Source: Fidelibacterota bacterium (lineage in GTDB: Bacteria > Fidelibacterota > Marinisomatia > Marinisomatales > CAZVFT01). From it: a stretch of 29,394 nt of DNA. Numbering within the stretch: position 1 is the stretch's first letter; every line of letters begins with the position of its first letter. The translations under genes and the position numbers were made by a program. Shown piece by piece: positions 24,626 to 29,394 of the stretch. Under the pieces are notes generated by a model that was given only the letters and a program-made list of their open reading frames with translations, had not been told where the DNA came from and did no database searches. Location of the stretch: the NCBI GenBank assembly GCA_014381485.1, contig JACNLN010000097.1, positions 1-29,394 on the forward strand. Direction: 5' to 3'.

Positions 24626-26821
24626 TTATGTTGCCCTTTCTATGTATATTGTTCCTGGAATATTTTTTATTTTTGATGTAATCGTGTTTAATCTTCGAAT
24701 ATTGGGAACTTTCACTTCTAAATAACAGGTGGCTAATCCTTCCTCAACTTTTATATCCACACTTGTAATATTAATATTCATAGTAGCAATGTACTCGGTG
24801 ACATCTTTCAAATAACCTTTTCGATCCTCTGCCACAATTTTTATGCGAGTTAAAAATTCGTCCTTTCGCCCCACACTCCATTCTACTTCCAAGATTCTAT
24901 CGGACTCCTCACTCATAATAGGTAAATTGGGACACTCCATCCGGTGGATAGTTACCCCCCTACCACGTGTTACAAATCCAACGATTAAATCTCCCGGAAT
25001 TGGATTACAGCATTTTCCAAAATTCATCATGACATCATCGATGCCTTGTATTCTAACTCCTCGAGCGGTGCGTCTTGCACGATCCAGAAAGGAACCAGGT
25101 TCTTCCTGAAGAGATGTCAACTCTTCATCCGTCACCTCTGGAGAAATCTTCTTAATGATTTCCCTTACAGTGGTTTGCCCCCTTCCCAAGGTTGAATATA
25201 ATTTTTTTTCATCAGAAAACCCTAAGTCCTCAACAGATTTTTTAATTTCTTTTAAACGACCTAACATTTTTATCCGACGAAGAGTCTTTTCCAGGATCTC
25301 TTTCCCAAGTTTAACGCTTTCTTCCTCTTCTCTCTTTCTTATCCAGCGTCGGATGGCTAACCGTGCCTTTCCTGTTCGAACAAGTTTCAACCAAGTATAA
25401 CTTGGAGTTTGAGTATCAGATGTAATAATCTCCACAGTTGACCCACTTACCAACTTAGTTTTTAGCGGGACCAGTCTTCCATCAACCTTGGCGCTGATAC
25501 AATGATTACCCACTTCGGTATGGACATCGTAGGCAAAATCAATGGGAGTAGAACCAGCGGGTAATTGAACGAGGTCCCCTTTAGGTGTAAACACAAATAC
25601 TTCATCCTTGAAAAGATCAATCTGCAGTAAATTCATAAATTCTGCTGGATCGGCAGATTCATCTTTCAGGATGGAAACCAGATCTCGAAGCCACTGAATA
25701 TGTTTATCGAGATCGCCACCCTTGCTTGCCTGTTCCTTATATTTCCAGTGAGCAGCTACACCAATTTCAGCGGTTTGATTCATCTCTTCTGTTCTAATTT
25801 GAATCTCTACCATTCTACCAGAAGAACTCACAACTGTGGTATGGAGTGACTGATACCCATTTATCTTTGGCGTAGCTATAAAATCATTGAAATGTTCCTG
25901 AACAGGCGTGTACAGCTGATGGATAATCCCCAGTGCCGAGTAACATTGAGCTACATCTTGAACAATAATTCGAATAGCAAGAATATCGTAAATCTCACTT
26001 AAAGGTTTGTTGTAGCGTTGCATCTTCCCGTAGATTGAGTAATACGATTTCAATCTGCTGGTAATTTTGGCGGGGATGTTATTACTGTCTAGCTTCTTCT
26101 TAATGGTATTGGAGACTTCTTTTATGTGCTTTTTCCTGTATGATTGTGTTGAACGCAGCTCTTTTCCTATTTCTTTATATGCATCTGGTTCAATAGTTTT
26201 CAGAGCCAGATCGTCCAGTTGTTGCTTAATTGAGAACATGCCAAGACGATGAGCAAGAGGGGAATATAAATCTCTTGTTTCGATAGCGATACGTCTCTGT
26301 TTGAGGGGTGGAAGATGCTCAATGGTTTTCATATTGTGAAGACGATCAGCAAATTTTATAATAATAACTCGAATATCCTGAGCCATAGAAAGAAACATTT
26401 TCATCAGGTTTTCTGCCTGCCTCTCCTGTCTGCTCTGAAATTCAATTCCTCCCAGTTTGGTGACACCATCTACCAAGTCAGCCACTTCTTGACCAAAATT
26501 TTCTACAAGCTCTTCATAGGTGGCATCAGTATCTTCAATCGTATCGTGTAGTAAACCACTTATGATCATAGCAAGATCCATTTCCCACTCTGCCAGCGAT
26601 TTTGCTACAACATAACAATGTTCGAAATGTGGTTTACCAGAACGACGATACTGACCTTCGTGGTATTCTTTACTGAACTGATATGCAGGCCACAGCCTTT
26701 TTCGAAAGAGTTCTTCATCGTTTTCCCCATTTGACGCTAAAAGACACACAATGGATTCAAACTCTTTTGGGTAAGCCCCCGTTACTGTGGGAATCAATTT
26801 TGCGATAGGAGATACTTTCAT
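24626..26821 (-). CDS. rel: RelA/SpoT family bifunctional (p)ppGpp synthetase/hydrolase
   Basis: 731 aa, full length. HD hydrolase domain with H68, H92-D93 (LLHDTIEDTDA) and D159 (KFADRLHNMK), so the hydrolase looks active. Synthetase domain with R256, K258 and S259 (SRLKSYYSIYGKM), D279 (EIYDILAIR), NGYQSLHTTV and E339 (VEIQIRTEEM), also intact. Then TGS (about 405-467), helical, CC-containing (FGKCCNPIPGD) and ACT (about 655-730) domains. This is the single long Rel enzyme that makes and degrades the stringent alarmone, probably responding to uncharged tRNA on ribosomes. Its ATG overlaps the dnaB stop by one base (TGATG). Confidence 0.96.
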   Translation of the reverse strand: MKVSPIAKLIPTVTGAYPKEFESIVCLLASNGENDEELFRKRLWPAYQFSKEYHEGQYRRSGKPHFEHCYVVAKSLAEWEMDLAMIISGLLHDTIEDTDATYEELVENFGQEVADLVDGVTKLGGIEFQSRQERQAENLMKMFLSMAQDIRVIIIKFADRLHNMKTIEHLPPLKQRRIAIETRDLYSPLAHRLGMFSIKQQLDDLALKTIEPDAYKEIGKELRSTQSYRKKHIKEVSNTIKKKLDSNNIPAKITSRLKSYYSIYGKMQRYNKPLSEIYDILAIRIIVQDVAQCYSALGIIHQLYTPVQEHFNDFIATPKINGYQSLHTTVVSSSGRMVEIQIRTEEMNQTAEIGVAAHWKYKEQASKGGDLDKHIQWLRDLVSILKDESADPAEFMNLLQIDLFKDEVFVFTPKGDLVQLPAGSTPIDFAYDVHTEVGNHCISAKVDGRLVPLKTKLVSGSTVEIITSDTQTPSYTWLKLVRTGKARLAIRRWIRKREEEESVKLGKEILEKTLRRIKMLGRLKEIKKSVEDLGFSDEKKLYSTLGRGQTTVREIIKKISPEVTDEELTSLQEEPGSFLDRARRTARGVRIQGIDDVMMNFGKCCNPIPGDLIVGFVTRGRGVTIHRMECPNLPIMSEESDRILEVEWSVGRKDEFLTRIKIVAEDRKGYLKDVTEYIATMNINITSVDIKVEEGLATCYLEVKVPNIRRLNTITSKIKNIPGTIYIERAT

Positions 26822-28185
26822 CAGAAGGGTACGGTTGCCTCCTCTTCTTCATAAGGTGACAGATTCTCAAATTTGGCGTATTTATCAACAAACGTCACCG
26901 GGATCGTATCTGTGGGACCGTTCCTCTGTTTAGCTAAAATTATCTGTGCCTGACCTCGATATTCTTCCTCCTGAAAATATAGCCACTTCCGATAAACAAA
27001 CATCACTACATCAGCATCCTGTTCAATGGCTCCACTTTCACGAAGGTCTGATAACTGTGGTCTATGATCCGCTCGACTTTCAACCGCCCTCGATAACTGG
27101 GAAAGTGCAACAACGGGGATATCTAATTCTTTTGCAAGTGACTTCAGGGATCTTGAAATTACGGAAATTTCGTGTTGCCGACTTTCAGCACGCGGACCCT
27201 TCATCAGCTGCATATAGTCAAGAACAAGCAATTGGATGTCTCTCTCCGCTTTTAACCGACGAGATTTTGCCCTCATTTCGGTTATCCCAATAGCAGGAGT
27301 GTCATCAAGATAGATTTCCGCTTCAGCAAGAATTCCGACTGAAAGTGATAAATTTTTCCATTGAGCCTTGGGTAATTTCCCCGTTCGAACCAAGTGACTA
27401 TCCACACGACTTTCAGCACATAACAACCGCATAGCTAATTGGTTATTGGACATTTCCAGACTGAACATCCCAACAGGAATTTTATAGTCCACAGCAGCAT
27501 TTCTAGCAATGGTAATTGCAAGGGAGGTTTTTCCTGCTCCAGGACGTCCCGCAATTACTATAAACTCACCCTGTTGAAATCCAGAGGTGAGATTGTCCAG
27601 GTCAACAAGTCCCGACGGGATTCCCGTAACACTACCCGGTTTTTGATGAATCTTGTCCAGATGTTCAAAGGTGGTTTGAAGAACAGGACTGATTTGCGAA
27701 AACCCCCCCTTAAGACGATTCTGTGAAATGGCAAAGATTTTCTGCTCAGCTTCATCCAATATGTCATCTAAAGCTACCTGATCATTGTAAGCACTCTGGG
27801 ATAACTCAGATGATACATCAATTAACCGACGCAGACTTGCCTTTTCAAGGACAATTTTTGCGTAATGACTCACATTAGCAGTTGTCGGTACTGTCTCCGA
27901 TAACCCTGTGATGTAATAAGCCCCTCCAACAGCATCCAGCTGCTTTTTCTTCTTCAGGCGGTTAATGACGGATATCGCATCCACAGGTTCTCCTGAATTG
28001 AATAATTCCACCATTGTCTGGAAAATCTTAGCATTTGCACCTTTGTAAAAATTTTCCTGTTCAAGAATTTCCAAAGCTCGACTCACGGCTTCTTTGGAGG
28101 AGAGCATTGCTCCCAATACGGCTTCTTCACCCTCAAGGAATTGAGGTGGTAGTTTTATGTCAATATCAGATTCTTTCTTCGCCAT
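26821..28185 (-). CDS. dnaB: Replicative DNA helicase DnaB
   Basis: 454 aa, normal length. N-terminal primase-binding domain (about 12-115), linker, then a RecA-like ATPase with Walker A GRPGAGKTS (213-221, K219), catalytic E244 in FSLEMS, Walker B LLVLDYMQL (D323), SQLSRAVE and DLRESGAIEQDAD. The hexamer unwinds DNA at the fork. No intein interrupts the Walker or downstream motifs, which are common intein sites. The C-terminal tail is acidic (EEEEATVPF). It starts 8 bases past the UDG stop, with only a weak AGGA site. Confidence 0.97.
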   Translation of the reverse strand: MAKKESDIDIKLPPQFLEGEEAVLGAMLSSKEAVSRALEILEQENFYKGANAKIFQTMVELFNSGEPVDAISVINRLKKKKQLDAVGGAYYITGLSETVPTTANVSHYAKIVLEKASLRRLIDVSSELSQSAYNDQVALDDILDEAEQKIFAISQNRLKGGFSQISPVLQTTFEHLDKIHQKPGSVTGIPSGLVDLDNLTSGFQQGEFIVIAGRPGAGKTSLAITIARNAAVDYKIPVGMFSLEMSNNQLAMRLLCAESRVDSHLVRTGKLPKAQWKNLSLSVGILAEAEIYLDDTPAIGITEMRAKSRRLKAERDIQLLVLDYMQLMKGPRAESRQHEISVISRSLKSLAKELDIPVVALSQLSRAVESRADHRPQLSDLRESGAIEQDADVVMFVYRKWLYFQEEEYRGQAQIILAKQRNGPTDTIPVTFVDKYAKFENLSPYEEEEATVPF

Positions 28186-28193
28186 AACAAATC

Positions 28194-28859
28194 CTAATGT
28201 ATTAATTGTTTAATCCACTGAAAATCCTCCCAGGCTGCCGGTTTAAGTCTGGCATTTCGAAGAAGGGCTGCTGGATGGTAGGTCACGACTAAATCATATC
28301 CCCTCCAATTCCAAAGTTGACTTCTCAATTTCTTAAGAGGACTATTAATGTTTAAAAGAGAATGAACGGCAGTAGCGCCCAAAGCAACAATGAGTTTGGG
28401 TTGAATTAATTCCAGTTGTTTTTCCAGAAAGGGCATGCATGTGTCGATTTCGTCGGTTGTGGGCGTCCTATTTTTCGGGGGGCGACATTTGAGAACGTTG
28501 CAGATATAAACATCTTTGCGAGAAAGTTGGATAGCACGTAAAATTCTATCCAATAACTGACCCGCCCGACCAACGAATGGTTCACCCTGAAGATCTTCAT
28601 CTCGACCCGGAGCTTCACCAACGAATACCAAATCTGCCTGTTCACTCCCTACCCCAAACACCAAATTCGTCCGGGTCTGTGAAAGATGACATTCTTGACA
28701 ATCACTGATTACTTTCTCAAAGTCAGACAGTTTCAATTGTGAACCTTCCTCAAGAGGAATATCCACATTTTCAACATATATCTCATCCCCATACATTTCT
28801 TTCATCTGAGAAAAATACCTGGATATTTCCAGTTGGGGACTCACCTTTTCGGGTTCCAT
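28194..28859 (-). CDS. udg: Family 4 uracil-DNA glycosylase (iron-sulphur)
   Basis: 221 aa. Removes uracil from DNA in base excision repair. The core motifs are GEAPGRDEDLQGEPFVGRAG (81-100) and VTYHPAALLRN with H195. Four cysteines, C54 and C57 (DCQECHLS), C125 (LKCRPP) and C141, match the 4Fe-4S ligands of family 4, the group first known from thermophiles but also common in mesophilic phyla. About 45 extra N-terminal residues precede the core. Its ATG overlaps the rpoZ stop by one base (TAATG). Confidence 0.94.
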   Translation of the reverse strand: MEPEKVSPQLEISRYFSQMKEMYGDEIYVENVDIPLEEGSQLKLSDFEKVISDCQECHLSQTRTNLVFGVGSEQADLVFVGEAPGRDEDLQGEPFVGRAGQLLDRILRAIQLSRKDVYICNVLKCRPPKNRTPTTDEIDTCMPFLEKQLELIQPKLIVALGATAVHSLLNINSPLKKLRSQLWNWRGYDLVVTYHPAALLRNARLKPAAWEDFQWIKQLIH

Positions 28860-29143
28860 TATTCTTCTTTGACTTCTCCTTCTTCATCAAGCACGGGATA
28901 TCCCCATTCAATTTCTCCATTTAAAAATTCGTGGAGAGCTTGTGTAGTAGCTTTTTCCAATTCAACATATTCTTCATCAGGTTCATCCATCAGTCCGATT
29001 TCCTCAGCAGTCTCATCAAAATCGGTCTCTACAACACGATCAGCAACGATTTGCCGGGCTCTCCTGGCAATGACAACAGCAGCCTCATACATATCTTTTG
29101 TCTGTTTTTCAATTTCTCTCAACGAAAGTGTTTCTATTGACAT
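28859..29143 (-). CDS. rpoZ: RNA polymerase omega subunit (Rpb6 family)
   Basis: 94 aa. The YEAAVVIARRARQI stretch (19-32) is the conserved omega/Rpb6 core, which helps fold and hold the beta-prime subunit. The rest is acidic and poorly conserved, as is usual for omega in this group, with a final EEGEVKEE tail. The start has a strong AAGGAG site 6 bases upstream. It is the first visible gene of the long operon; no credible gene is present upstream within the window. Confidence 0.85.
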   Translation of the reverse strand: MSIETLSLREIEKQTKDMYEAAVVIARRARQIVADRVVETDFDETAEEIGLMDEPDEEYVELEKATTQALHEFLNGEIEWGYPVLDEEGEVKEE

Positions 29144-29255
29144 TAGTGACTCCTTATTTTCATAGTGATTAATTAACCAGTACTTTTATCATTAATTTCT
29201 CTTTCAAAAAATTAATCCTTTTCTTCTTATCTTTGTATCATTGAAGTAAACCTGT

Positions 29256-29277
29256 TTAATTCATGGCCATGAATTAA
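29256..29277. promoter_or_regulatory. Perfect 22-bp palindrome upstream of rpoZ
   Basis: TTAATTCATGG and CCATGAATTAA form an uninterrupted, perfect 22-bp palindrome about 110-135 bases upstream of the rpoZ start. Without a loop it is more like a dimeric protein-binding site than an RNA hairpin. It lies beside the GC-rich palindromic element that follows. No confident -35/-10 pair was found near it. Confidence 0.4.
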
Positions 29278-29280
29278 TCA

Positions 29281-29344
29281 CCCTTCGGGCCGATACCGAC
29301 TCTTCGGTGTCGGGGTTGACCCTCCCGACGCGTCGGGATCGGCC
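29281..29344. repeat. Compound GC-rich palindromic element upstream of rpoZ
   Basis: Outer arms GGCCGAT (29288-29294) and ATCGGCC (29338-29344) enclose a perfect 16-bp palindrome TCCCGACG/CGTCGGGA (29323-29338). CCGATACCGA (29290-29299) can instead pair with TCGGTGTCGG (29304-29313) with one mismatch, and CCC-TTC-GGG lies at 29281-29289. The CCCGACG/CGTCGGG core places it with the elements at 1-49 and 2861-2932. Nothing recognisable follows up to the window end. Confidence 0.6.
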
Positions 29345-29394
29345 TACGGTGAAAAATTCAGCAGCAATATCTTTCTATCTTTATCTATTATTGA

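Noticed and set aside
26821..28185. Possible intein in dnaB
   Set aside because: The ATPase motifs run uninterrupted and the length is normal at 454 aa.
1..29394. CRISPR arrays, tRNA or rRNA genes, insertion sequences
   Set aside because: No regularly spaced repeats with spacers, no cloverleaf or rRNA-like sequence, and no transposase or integrase reading frame was seen on either strand.

Overview
The window is a gene-dense, moderately A+T-rich stretch of bacterial chromosome in which every convincing gene lies on the minus strand. It codes for an envelope with an outer membrane (Lnt, a SPOR protein, a periplasmic HtrA protease, the Bat proteins, TatA) and for core information-processing genes. 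The full batA-E operon, the small RNA polymerase omega-like subunit, and the many short palindromes of the CCCGAC/GTCGGG type suggest a member of the Fibrobacteres-Chlorobi-Bacteroidetes group or its marine relatives, perhaps Candidatus Neomarinimicrobiota. That placement is inference; no rRNA or other decisive marker is present. TTG and GTG start codons are common.

Layout, in order of transcription from high to low coordinates. (1) 29143-17213 is one near-continuous train of 15 genes: rpoZ, a family-4 uracil-DNA glycosylase, dnaB, rel, an HU/IHF-like gene, ruvX, lnt, a DUF5683 gene, ecfT, truA, htrA, psd, pssA, a DUF4321 gene and tatA. Most junctions overlap or have under 10 bases between them. 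Together they cover transcription, replication and repair, the stringent response, lipoprotein maturation, phosphatidylethanolamine synthesis and protein export. A hairpin directly after tatA may end the unit. (2) 16947-12199 is one very large gene (1582 aa): DUF4011, an SF1 helicase, a Vsr/DUF559-type nuclease and DUF3320. This is the architecture of the single-gene antiphage system Hhe. It stands alone, is visibly richer in A+T than its neighbours, and lies between a 12-bp direct repeat. (3) 11855-6140 is the bat operon, batA-batB-batC-batD-batE, followed by a SPOR gene; the usual moxR and DUF58 genes are not here. (4) 5699-3778 holds yebC-ruvC-ruvA behind a recognisable promoter. (5) 3432-86 holds DUF1015, a short PGDH-type dehydrogenase and serC, a likely serine biosynthesis operon.

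Three further points stand out. Palindromic repeat elements sit between operons and, in two cases (DUF1015 and batC), appear to have been inserted in frame inside coding sequence. The serA-like dehydrogenase has Asp where the family normally has the catalytic Glu. ecfT and truA stay paired although no ECF ATPase or substrate-binding gene is nearby. The most likely accessory system in the window is the Hhe-type defence gene; the rest is ordinary chromosome with interesting small-scale structure.
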